A program made the translations under genes and the position numbers. This document shows positions 47,721 to 58,654 of a DNA stretch of 64,000 nt, in pieces. This DNA is from Melampsora larici-populina 98AG31. Lineage: Eukaryota > Basidiomycota > Pucciniomycetes > Pucciniales > Melampsoraceae. The stretch covers positions 1,032,724 to 1,096,723 of the forward strand of contig NW_006768781.1 of NCBI RefSeq assembly GCF_000204055.1, given 5' to 3'. How positions within the stretch are numbered: position 1 is the stretch's first letter; every line of letters starts with the position of its first letter. Under the pieces are notes generated by a model. That model did not search any database and was not told where the DNA came from. It saw nothing but the letters and a program-made list of their open reading frames with translations.

Positions 47721-49134
47721 TTGGTGATCATTAAGGACCGTTTTGAATTTCAAAGATTCAAAACCGCTTTGAGGAATGCAATGAAGAAAGGTTTTGAGCC
47801 TTTGATTCATCCAAACCATCCCTTCCACAACTTGCCCATAATGTCAAGTTCTTCTGATTCCGACTCCAACACGTCCTCCATATCAGTTCGACCCGCCATT
47901 GAGCTTCTCAAGGTCATCATCAAGGCAGGAATAGACTACGTAGCTTCGATAACCACCAAAAGGAAGCCCTGTAGAACATCAAAGCTTCGAGGAAATCAGT
48001 ATACAACAGAGATCCTCGAAAGCAGTGATGTTCGATTTCGAGAAGTAGCGCGAATGGACAAGCTTGCCTTCAAGGGCTTGATGAAAGCCGTTGAAGGAAA
48101 GCTTGTGGTCCATCGAAAGTGCAGTGTATCGAAGGAAGAACAAGTCTTGATTTTCCTATACATTGTTGGAAACTCAGGAACTAATCGAAACGCCGGCGAA
48201 AGATTCCAACGTTCAGGACACACAATCAGCAAGTATTTTAATCGGGTTTGTAAGGTTATAGCATCTCTACAATCTATATACATTGTTCAGCCGACCGATG
48301 GCGAGATATGTCCAAAGGAAATCCAAAATAACCCGTGATTTACTCCTTACTTCGACAAATGTGTGGGTGCCATTGATGGCACCCATATTCCTTGCATTGT
48401 TCCTTCCGATCGTCGTCCAGCTCATCAAAACCGAAAAGGAGATCTTAGCCAGAACCTCCTAGCGGGATGCTCATTCAACATGTTGTTCACTTTTGTATAC
48501 GCTGGTTTAGAGGGATCTCACACAGATGCTCGTGTTCTTCATCGAGCGCTTGAAGAACAAAGATTTGTTGTTCCAGAAGGTAAACAACAAGTCTCTACTT
48601 TCATGTGAAAGACACAAACAATTGACATCGATTTTCCTCTTTGAAACAGATCGGTTCTACGTTGCCAACGCTGGCTACGCCAACGTACCAGGCTTTCTTA
48701 CACCGTATCGATCAGTCAGATACCATCTTAAGGAATGGAAAGATTCCGGCTTAACACCACGGACCCCAAAGGAGCTTTACAACCACCGTCATTCTGCACT
48801 TCGGATCATTATCGAAAGGATCTTTGGCGTTTCAAAGATGAGGTTCCCTATCTTGGCTCACATGCCCTCTTACCCATACAAAGTTCAAGTAATGATCGTG
48901 GTTGCGTGCTGTGTATTACACAATATCATTAAAATAGAAGCTGGCGAGGATGAGTTTTACAAAGAGTACATGTTAAAGGAAAGATTGGAAATGAGGATGG
49001 CAGGAGACAATGAACCGGACTGGGTTGAACCTAGCTCAAACGCCCGTACTCAAGCCTCAGATCAAAGAGACGAACTTGCCGAGCGTATGTTCCGGGATTA
49101 TATGAATGCACCAGTAGCACGTAGACGAGAATAG
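47721..49134 (+). pseudogene. PIF/Harbinger DDE transposase, one nonsense codon
   Basis: The likely start is ATG 47841 (MSSSSDSDSN) or 47721. The N-terminal helix-turn-helix region includes RFREVARMDKLAF and KEEQVLIFLYIVG with AGERFQRSGHTISKYF. A TGA at 48336-48338 interrupts NNP-stop-FTPYF in frame; Arg (CGA) is expected there in the family. The catalytic triad is present: Asp in CVGAIDGTHI (near 48375), Asp in EGSHTDARVL (near 48525) and Glu in IIERIFGVSKMRFPIL (near 48810). A small intron begins GTAAAC at about 48580 and ends CAG before ATCGGTTC (48649), giving DRFYVANAGYA in frame. The stop is at 49132-49134. With one codon changed the gene would be open, so the copy is young. Confidence 0.85.
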
Positions 49135-49428
49135 GTGGCACTTTTGTATTCATCTCGTTTTTGTTTTCACTTTTTGTATCTTTTGTAATCTCACTTTTGA
49201 CTGTATTCATCTCGTCTTTGTTTTCACTTTTTGTATCTTTTCAAAGACACAGTTTAAATTACTTAGAAGCATAAGTTTACATTACAAAAGCCACGCACAA
49301 ATTTTTAACTACTATAATGTATGATTTTTATGATTTGTTTGAGTTCTAAGAAACAGAAAAGGAAACAAAAAAAACTAATAGAAATATCAAACTTGAATCA
49401 ATCATTACATAAATCAAACTTGAATCAA

Positions 49429-51047
49429 TTACTCGTGTTCATCATCCTTTTGCACCTCTTGACACTCTTCTAACACACCAGCTTCGTTCTTCAACCAATC
49501 CCATCTATAAGCAGCATCCATATGATAGAAGAAGGATGCTGTATCATCTTTTTTCAACTCATTTGCTACTTTGATGATGTGTTGAGGTTTGAGGTTCTTG
49601 GCACATCCCTTGTTAAAGATTGCCATTGCTTCTTGTCGCATCGGATGTTGTTCAGATTTGATTTTAGCAATAACAACCTTGTCGCTATCGTTCTTCTCCT
49701 CAAGACTTGTTACTCGATCAACCGCTTTGCTAATAGACTCAGCTACTAGCTTTGGTCCGGTAGTTCTAGTTCGTTTAGCAGTCGAGGTTGAGGCGCCAAT
49801 CGGGCTTCGTTTGCTGCGTACAAACTTACTTTCAAGGGTCTCATCGCTACCGCTGTCGAGGTCAAGTTCGGATTGTGTGAGTCCATATTTGTTTTGGTGT
49901 TTGTTTTGAGACTAGATAGAAAGAAATTAAAGAATGAGATAAGTAAAACAAAATGAATAAAGTAAAACATAAAAAACCTACAGTGGGCTTCTTCTTTTGT
50001 GAAGAAGCTGGCCAATTAACTTCAATTTCCTCGAGGTCCGAGTCCTTTTGTGAATTGGATACATGAGATTGATCTTCCTCTTTGTTGGATTTGTTCCCTG
50101 ATTGAATTTGACCGGTCAAAAAAAGATAGAGGTTAGTATGTGGGAAAGTAGAAGATAATAAAGCATGAATACCATCTTCATCCTTATCTGATTCAACAGG
50201 TGATGATGAGGCAGCCTTCTTCTTCTTGCTTTGAGTTCCAAAGCCTTCATTTCCATTCACTCTCAGATGCTTTTCTGGCATGATGGTGGCTACAGCTTGA
50301 TACGCTGGAAAACCACCGTTACGAATTGGTTTTGTGTCGTGGTTACCAGCCTATTGTACATATTTTAGATCAGAAATTAGATACTTGTTGGATTTGATAA
50401 GATTGAAATTAAGAATGTACTTACCACATTGATCCAATGATCCCACCAATCCTTGTCTGCGTGAACTTCACCAGTAACATCGTCAGTTCCAGGCGCACCA
50501 GACAAATCCTTAATTTTATCGAAGGCTTTGTAAGTTTTCTTTAACTAGATATCGAAACATATGAAATGAATGATAGAAGCAAATAGAACAATTAGAAAAA
50601 AGAATAACAAAAAGAATAACATTGAGCCATAAATGAAAAAATCAAAAAGAATCAAATGTGCCATACCTTTTGAATATGATTCTTCAATCGTGACAAAGGG
50701 TCTTTGAGTTTGAACTTTTTGTTGAAATTCTCGGTAACCTGTTTCCATGCATCGGTCTTGAGGCCACCGTCATTGCCTTTACCAATCTCAGTCTGATGTT
50801 TAAACTCGTCAATAAGATAAAGAGTGTGACTATGAATCCATGCACCGCCAGTGGTTTCCGGTTCAGTATCTTTCTTAGCTTCAATTGGTTTGTCAACTTT
50901 AGATTTGGATTTGGATGAAGTGTTTGATTTGAATGTGATATTTGACTTCGATTTTGATTTCGATTTCGATTTTGAATTCGATTTTGAATTCGATTTTGGT
51001 GGAAGAACAGTGACTTCTTCAACAGAACTATCTTCGGAATGAGCCAT
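49429..51047 (-). CDS. Myb/SANT-like DNA-binding protein of the Harbinger element
   Basis: Starts MAHSEDSSVEEVTVLPPK, then a Ser/Lys repeat (50930-51000) and a Myb/SANT-like domain: AWIHSHTLYLIDEFKHQ, DAWKQVTENFNKKF, LSRLKNHIQKV. It continues across an intron with a second part (TYKAFDKIKDLSGAPGTDD near 50510, DWWDHWINV). Later exons hold a nuclear-localisation-like SKKKKAA and an acidic stretch near 50020-50060. The last exon has TSLEEKNDSDKVV and HPMRQEAMAIFNKG, ending at 49429. Introns are inferred at about 50668, 50425, 49980 and 49915. Partner protein that helps the transposase bind its ends. It converges on the transposase gene with about 295 bp between the two stops. Confidence 0.75.
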
Positions 51048-52136
51048 GCTGGGTGATGATTGAGTTCAAGAAGGACGGTGACAATGGTAGAAGGTGGTTG
51101 AAGATGATGATCGGAAGAGTGAGTCTGTACAGTATGGTGAAGGGTGATGGGTGAAGGGTGAAGGGTGAGGTAATCTGTACGGTGAAAGGTGACTTCACCC
51201 AAATGTCAAGTTTTGTACGTGGACAGGGACTTGTCCAAATTTGAGTCAAGCGAAAAGGATGGTTAAGAATGTGAAAGGATCACAGAAAGTGATTTCTAGT
51301 TGGAAAAATGTGATATTATCACATTTGTGGAAAGCGATGAAACAAGCCTTTTTATAAGCATTCTGTGATTTCCAGAATGCTTGTAAATAAGATATCAAAC
51401 GCCTTTCACAGAAAGCGATTTTTCGAATTACAGAAAGTGATTTCTTGCGAAAAATCGCTTAAGTGAACGGGCCCTAAGTGAACGTGCCCTTAGTGTTTTC
51501 TCTCTTTCTCACTGTTTCTCTCAATTATGTGTGCATTGTTGTCATGAATTGTGGCAATATGATCATCTTTTCAAACCCTTAAGCCACCCACAAGCATAAT
51601 ACTTACTCACAACATATTGCTTGAGTCATGAATGAAAGGATTTATGGTGCATGCCATTTTTTTCAAGAGGAATATAGGTGGGTACTAAAAATCAACTATC
51701 CTCAAGTTTATATGCACACCACAAAAGTATCTGTTGCAAATGATTTCATATTAAGTAGTGCCAGTGATTATGTGCGGGAAAAATTATTGCAGAAAAAGAG
51801 GTCTCAGTAATGATAAAAATTTGGGAATACCATAGTCAGACACTTTTTTCAACCAAGCTTGGATGTCTAGTGAGGAGAATTGAATGAGAAACCTGTGATG
51901 TTCAGGTTATTAGCTTTGCTATAAGACTAACACGCTTGATCAAAGAGAAAGAACAATCTGAGTAAACAAAGATTGTAAAACAAAATATTTGAGTTCAATA
52001 AAGAGAACAGGGTACAATGATCAAAGTGGAGAACCTTTTATGAGAACTCAAAATCATTATGTCATTACAGATCGTAAGCAAAATAATGCCATATGCGCAT
52101 AATAGAAGAACATGTCACTATCTCAATTAGGAGTAA

Positions 52137-54054
52137 TGATCATCTTGTGCGGTCTCTCCATTTGTACTGATCTTTAGTCCGTCAAATGCGGGTCGAACCC
52201 ACATCGGGCTTTTTGGTTTGCCCATGTAGAGCGCTGTCCGATGGAACAGCTCTGGGTCTTTCCCAATATCCACAAGCCTCATCTGGGTATTAACTTCCTT
52301 CTTGTCAATATTTGGAATTCCCTCTCCAAATGCCTTGCATGCACGCTCCCAAGATTTGTGCCTTTTGGTAGAATGATCACTTATAATAAGCGCTAGTAAT
52401 ATTACATAACACTTTGGTGATTAAAGACACTTACGTTACTCCATGTTCAAATCCAACGAGATAAGTCTTCTGTGCACCGAGCCTATGAGCTGTATTCAAT
52501 GCATCTTCTATCCCAAAGTGAGATGGTCGTGTCACTAGTCTGAGTGTGTCAATAACAAGGATAGGAAGGGAGGGCCGAGGTTGAGGATGTGTCTCCGAAG
52601 GGATAGAGCTGGGAACTCCCAGAGAAGCCAGAGCAGTCCATGTAGACTCGGGGATCGAGGACACATCGGACATGTAGACGATTGAGCGGTCAAAAAGGAA
52701 ACCGGCACATTCGTAGGGACGGGCGTCCTGTCCTTGTCCAACAGTACCATGATGAGCTTTGGAGGCGAATACGTATCAAGGATGGAGGGAAGAAGATATC
52801 AGACATGGGTGATATTTCTATTATACATCTTTTGCGAAGTGACCCAAAACGCACTCGTGAGGGGTGTAACACGCAGCCCAAAGAGGTCCAGAGGCTTTTC
52901 TCTTTCAAAGATATTCCATTGAAAGGTGGGTACACTTCCCCCTTTGAAAGGTTGAAATTGTCGAGATCAGCAGTCTATCGTCACAAGGGCCAGAAATGAA
53001 CTACAGCTTACCACCTGTGGCAGTTGAGGGGTCTATCATATAAGGAAACATTTGCTTTATCTGATTATGGGAATGATTGAAGTCATTAGAAATTCTGTGC
53101 TTTACTTGCTTTTGTATTCTAAGAGAAAAGTACCGTCAAAAATGTGTCTTGATCACAATAAATAGCCATTGTTTTTTGAATGGGATTTGCTCCGGACGTC
53201 CAAGCTACATGCATGAAATTGTCAACATCCTTTTCACTTCTTGGAAGCCGACGTGAAAGATATCTTTGCTAGAGAGAAAACTAACATCTTAAGTCATCTA
53301 ATCCCAACTATAAATTTATGGAGCCAATGTTTGTTCAGTCTGACGCGCCTCCCCCCAAAAGATAGGATGTGTCTCTAAAAAGAAACTTACGGATGCGTCC
53401 GCGCTAAACAGATACTATGAGTCAGTTTGTCTCCATTCAGGGCCACTCCTAGCAAAACAAAAAATGAAACTGGCAATAGAAAGGCGACTGAACTGAGGAT
53501 GAGTAAGTAAGACAGCATCAATTTTGGAGAGCCCGTTACGCTTGAATAACTCAAGGGCAGAGGTCTGAAAACTTTTCCCAGCATCGATTAATATTGTTTT
53601 AGGGGTAGCCTTTTCATTCTTGTCCAAAGTCGGCGGGACAAATCGAAGGATTGCTGAAGTGTTTCCCCTCTTGTCAAAGACAGGAGAATCTGTTGACTTG
53701 GCCATGGCTAACTTGCAACCGGCACAAGGTCCTTCGGGTCCCAAGATGCAGCCAGCTTCCGGAATTCGGCCGGAAGGACCTGGAGAGAATTGGCATTGGA
53801 CGCTATCAGGCTGATAAATGGTTCAGTTTCTGGGAAAAAAACTTACCGGTTCCAAGAAATATCATCTCTAGGTTAGTTGTGGTGGGGGTATCAGTAGCCA
53901 ATGACTTGGCTACGACTTGACCATTTTCTTTTCCTACAATTGGCACGAGGGGAGCTCTGCTAATATGGATGCATAATAGAATCACTAAAAAAGATAAAAA
54001 CCACTTCCTATATTCATATCGGTAGGGCTCAAAAGAACAGAGACTTCGAGTCAT
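52137..54054 (-). CDS. Metallo-beta-lactamase-fold hydrolase, copy B
   Basis: Paralogue of the gene at 33412-35353 in opposite orientation. The start is MTRSLCSFEPYRYEYRKWF with an anchor FLVILLCIHIS, then an insertion LATDTPTTTN absent from copy A, and FLGTG. Exon 2 has GPSGRIPEAGC, GPCAGCK, TILIDAGKSF and KIDAVLLTHP. The 13-nt micro-exon (53403-53391) encodes HADAS where copy A has HADAI. LGLDDLR, DNFMHVAWTSGANPIQK and IYCDQDTF follow, then MSDVSSIPES, LVGFEHGVT and FHRTALYMGKPK. It ends at TAA 52139-52137. Exon sizes match copy A, so the duplication happened with introns in place. The same frame problem after LDDLR occurs here. Confidence 0.75.
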
Positions 54055-54290
54055 GTTGAATGAAGACTACGTGTGATAAAATTTGCTCGAGAAATCCTCT
54101 ATTGGAAACAGCTCACCACAGATGCCACAAACCCTGAAAGGGCTCGACTTATATCTTAAATCCACACTGAAAATTCTGCTTTGCATCAAAAGTGCCAAAA
54201 AGATATCAGCCAATGATGTCGAATTAAATTTCACTCTTCCAGTGTCAATTTTGTACAGCTTACGTGATTCTACTCGCAAAACTCGAAGCA

Positions 54291-55072
54291 CATTGGCGAG
54301 GAGTTTTACTCAAGGTTTACAGGAGCGACTGTAATAGTGGAGAGCTTGATACACTATGGTCTTAGATCCATAACCTCTGAGCAGTATCCAACCAAAAGAT
54401 GAGGTCCAAACATTTCTACAACACTCACATTGTGAGATCAGTTCGAGAGGTAACAGATGAACGTGACACCCTCTGTAGTGTCTGAATCCGCGACCCGTTC
54501 ATACACGAGATTCAATATGTTCCCCCAAGAGATGAGCTATGCACAAATTCTTTCTACAATCCTTATCTGAACTGACGTCCAACTCGCAACCATTAATACC
54601 TTAGGCTTCATGCTGTATTGTGGAACAGAGGTGTTCAAACGTGTCGTCCAATTTGCAAATGTGAAACAAGCTTGAAAATCTCATGGTGTCTGTTCAAAGG
54701 AGAGGTTTGAAGCATGAGAACCGCTGGTTTCATTGCATGGATCTTTATCATCCATCGATCCCAGCAGAGATATGTACAGGTAGGGCTAGAACAGTGTTGT
54801 ACCGCAGCCATTCTGTTGCCATGAAACTTCATCAGGCAAATGATTCAATGACAACCAGTTTGTGCGAGAAGTTTGATGAGACGACTTCATCGCAGTGTCG
54901 TACCGTGTACGTGACTTAAAGCTCTGCGGACCGAGATTAGTCACGTATTGAGGCGGAAAACCCGTGTCTATCGCTCAGTCCCGACAAATGCCGCCCGGCA
55001 TGGATTCTCCTCATGCTCCTTGCTGTGTCGAGGTACAGGTCAATTCTAATTTCTGGCAAGTCATTCATTACT
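54291..55072. other. No gene seen
   Basis: Short frames only; none has support from composition, splice structure or motifs. Confidence 0.45.
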
Positions 55073-55789
55073 ACTGCGGCTCACGCTCACACCCGGCGCC
55101 TTTTTCGTGGCCCAGGGCATGGCCGTGGCCATGGCCTGCACCCGGCGTGGCCTGCCACGGTCAGGCCCTTTCTAGCCAGGGCCTTACAGTGGCGCCACAA
55201 TGGCGCCATGATCTGGGGCGCGGATTTGAGAAAACACAACACGCTATCGAGCGTTTACTGATTTCTCAATCTCCCTCGATCCAAATCTCTGTCTATGGAA
55301 CAGATGCCACTCATCCACTAGCATTTCTTGTTTATGTTTACATCGATCTCTCCATTTCTCATTCTACCTTTTATGCTTATTGACTTTGTTACCCTTTCTT
55401 TGTGATGATCAATCGTGGATAATTGATTTTTATTTGAGTGTAGTGAATTGTAAGTATTTCTATTGTTGATATCTTTTATTTGGCTTGCTTTACTATCATC
55501 TCTTGAGTCTTTGTAATCAACTTATTGAGCAGGGAATCGAAAGAAAGCAACTCTATATTGTTAATGGTATCATGAAATGAGAACGTTTGATGATTGCCGA
55601 GCTCGATTTTGGTCACTGCCCCACCCTTAAGCCTCTCCTTATGGGGCTTAGCTGGACTTGATGCCCTGCTAAGGCCACGGAGGGCCCAGGGCCATGGCAA
55701 GGGCCATGGCCTATGCCACGGCCATGGCCCTGAGCCCTACCGTGGCGCCACGAGGCTTCGTGGCTTCGGGTGCGAGCGTGAACTGCGGC
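55073..55789. mobile_element. GC-rich inverted-repeat element, about 717 bp
   Basis: The left end GCGGCTCACGCTCACACCCG mirrors the right end (reverse complement GCAGTTCACGCTCGCACCCG). Each arm continues into CATGGCC-rich, GTGGCGCCAC-type palindromes. The middle is AT-rich. No transposase. Confidence 0.7.
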
Positions 55790-56554
55790 ATGTTACAGAA
55801 TTGTCGACCTCTGGGCTCTCTTTTACCATCCTAACATTTCAAGAACCCTTCTCTTTTGCTGACTTAATGTTAAAGTTGTTTCTTTTAGACCCCAGTAGTT
55901 ATTTTTGGCCCACTCAGCCTGCAAACTGCTCGTATGTACCTTCTTTCTCACCGGCCTCAGTGCGCTTATTGTAAACCCCAAATCTAGCCTCAGCTATGAA
56001 TCCAGTCTTCAATTCATAGTCAATTCCTTTGTTGGTGTTGTATCAGCTCATCACAACAAATATTTGACCTCAAGCTGTGATGTGTTATCTATCACTGATT
56101 TGATTGAAATTTATAGACACATTTAAATAATAGAAAATTGCTGCTAGCCAATCAGGTATAGCCCAATGTGTCCCATTCAAGCCCTTTCTGAAATTCTGAG
56201 TTATTTTTTATTGTCTTTTCTTCCTACTCGTAAACTTCTCAAAGAAGTCGTTCAACTGAATCGACTTTATTCTTTGAGTAAAAGTTTCCACTTGTTTTAC
56301 TTCAAATAGAGGTTTAAGTTACATCAGTGTATCTTTTCACAATTTGATAGAAACATTTTGGAAGGATATTCCGAGAAAGGATTGGTATACAACTCAACCA
56401 TTGCACCATAACTTTTGATTAAAGTAGATGCCAATATTTTCTAGCTCAGTGCTCTGATTGCTCAAGACATATCTAATTTTCCTTCACCTTGTTTCTCTTC
56501 TGTAATCGTTTTCCCATTTTCTTTAGAAAATTGTAACCTCTGAGATTTAGTATA

Positions 56555-57745
56555 CTAACAATCTTTCAGCCAAGTACTCAAACAACTCTGTGAAATCTTG
56601 AATTTTCTAGAAGTAACAACTTGACGTTTTTTATGATCTCCATGCCATTTTAATACTTTGGCTTTGAACTTATCAGAATAGTTTCGAATCTTTTTCTTTA
56701 TTTTTTCATTTTCAAGTTGTTGAAAATTATCAAAGGTTACACAAACTTTTCTGTTTCTGTTTCTTTGGATTAGCTCATAACCGGGTTTGGTACTGAGATT
56801 TTGATCATTTTGAAGTGGACTTGGACCAAGGGAAGCATATAAGTTAAGTACTTCCTTCTTCAGTCTCATTCCTTTTCTTCTCATATTTGAGCCAGGATCC
56901 AACCTTTGGAAAGCTTTTTCTGTCTTCTTAAATGTTGGTTTGTACTGCTTATCTGATCTGTTCACATAATAAAAAAGAGTAACACATTGAGTGATCATGT
57001 GCTTTCATTCAACTACTTTTGAGTCCTTTACCGTTCCCACCTCTTAGTTTTAAGGGGTGATTGGACACTCACAAAAATTTGTCAACCCTGCGCCATGTGG
57101 AATTTGGTAGAGAAGATTTCCTAAATGATCTCTTTCTTGTAGAGCGCCATCCGGGCACAATTCCCTCTATGGAAGATGATTCTTGTTCTGATCTTTGTGA
57201 ATCTATGTAATGGAGGAAACGGAGAGATCAGGCTCCACTTTATGATTCAGAGAGTTTCATAAGAAAAACAACTAACCAGGCCCAGAGGTATATGTGTGGC
57301 GAACTTTACTCCGGGAGTTTGTTTTGACCTGAGTACCAGAACTTTCTTGCCTCAGCGCTACACCTTCTTGAAGATTTATTGATTCTTCGGGTTTTGAACG
57401 CTCTCGACTTCCGTCATTATCATCCTTTCTCAAATTTGATCCTGGAGATATGAAAACACCCCGCGCTTCTCGGTCCAAAGAGTTTGATGGTGACCATCTA
57501 TCTGAAATCAAGTCCTTTGAATCCCGAGGTGACTCTTGCACGTTAGGGATAGATGTGTGGTCTGGATTGAACAAGTGTTCATTGGTTGTCACAGGTGTTA
57601 GTGATAAATTGAGATCAAACTCATAGGCTTTTCCAGTGATACCTTTGACAGCCATGCATGTGTTTTCTTTTATGGCCAATATTTGATGATGTCTTAAATG
57701 CAATAAGATAGGAAATATTACAAGGGTAACCAGGGTTACTTTCAT
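56555..57745 (-). CDS. Secreted basic protein, effector candidate
   Basis: ATG 57745 starts a signal peptide (VTLVTLVIFPILLHL). Exon 1 (to about 57273) is polar: SLTPVTTNEHLF, DREARGVFISPGSN. GTTAGT splices in phase 1 to DSQRSEQESSSIEGIVPG with a basic stretch RSTRKRSFRKSS. A GTGAGT donor in phase 2 joins LSDKQYKPTFKKTEKAF. The last exon is Lys/Arg-rich (SNMRRKGMRLKKEVLN, EKIKKKIRNYSDKFK) and ends SQSCLSTWLKDC at 56555. All three frames join cleanly. The basic stretches could act as nuclear localisation signals in a host cell. The RNYSDKFKAKVLKWH...ISQSCLSTWLK segment also resembles a helix-turn-helix of transposase or CENP-B type, so a domesticated DNA-binding piece behind a signal peptide is possible. 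No family recognised. Confidence 0.6.
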
Positions 57746-58654
57746 GATTTATCTTGCTGGGATTTCAATCCGACAATTTCTGAACAATTTCTGAGTGATA
57801 TGTGTGTACAAAGGAAGGTAAAGACCTGTGTTATCTTCACTTTCAGGCATCTATTATGAAACTAGGGAGGAAATTGTTGTGCCTCATATATATGGGGAAG
57901 CTGATGATGATCTATACATCACCTGAAGTGCATCACCACTGCCGTGTTAAGCGCGATACCAAAGCCGTTCAATTTTTTTCTCGATCATATGACACACTGA
58001 TCGTATATGCGTCATATGAGCCAAGTACAGCTCCAAGATCTGAGACGAGTATAGCAAAATACACCGCGCTTAAAACCATAAAAATCGCAGAAAGAAGCCC
58101 AAAGCGAAGGGAAGATACACGCACAATACGAGAACCAAAAGTGAACGCCTAAGAAAATTATCACCCGAGTGTAATTGATCTCTCCAATTATTGAGGCAAG
58201 CCGTGCGCATGAGAATCCACAGGCGCCATGAGGATTCAGTTGATCTAAGACTTGTAAAGATACGATGATCATTCAGAAAAGGTAAACACAAGATGACTTG
58301 AGATGGAAAATGGGTAACGGTGACAAAAGTTCAAAGCGAACTGGAGTCAACGATGACATGATTCAAAGGCTCTTGTTCACCCTTATCCACAGGCTTTTAG
58401 AGCTTTTAACGGTCTCAAGGTTTAAAGCTTTTAGCTATCTCAATGTCTCCTTGGGAGAATTCTTCAGGGTGCTAACGTTGGCGGAAACTTAAGTTCCACT
58501 GAGGTTCTGGGAGTCAAAAAAAATGAAGAGTAAAGTGATTCTTCCGCAAAACGCCGTTAAGCTTACAGTGATCGTGTAGTTATTCATACAACAGAAAACA
58601 GATATAAGAGACAATGATAGGAAAAGATTTTGTTATTTGAAACAATTTTTGAAG

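Larger units (their letters stand above)
47559..51492. mobile_element. PIF/Harbinger transposon with two genes
   Basis: The ends carry doubled terminal motifs. The outer TAAGGGCGTGTTCACTTA (47559-47576) mirrors 51475-51492, and the inner TTAGGGCCCGTTCACTTA (47574-47591) mirrors 51460-51477. Inside are a DDE transposase on the plus strand and a Myb/SANT-like gene on the minus strand, the standard PIF/Harbinger pair, here convergent. A clean TWA target duplication could not be confirmed because the flanks are palindromic. Confidence 0.88.

Noticed and set aside
50930..51000. Short GATTTC/GATTTT tandem units that might look like a CRISPR-like or minisatellite array
   Set aside because: They are six-base codon repeats of the Ser/Lys stretch in the Myb-like protein, without spacers.
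51628..51810. A 60-codon frame after the Harbinger element
   Set aside because: Short, isolated and without homologous features.
57802..58272. Frames of 116 (+) and 86 (-) codons between the secreted protein and the cutinase
   Set aside because: They overlap on opposite strands, lack motifs and splice context, and one only has random hydrophobic stretches.
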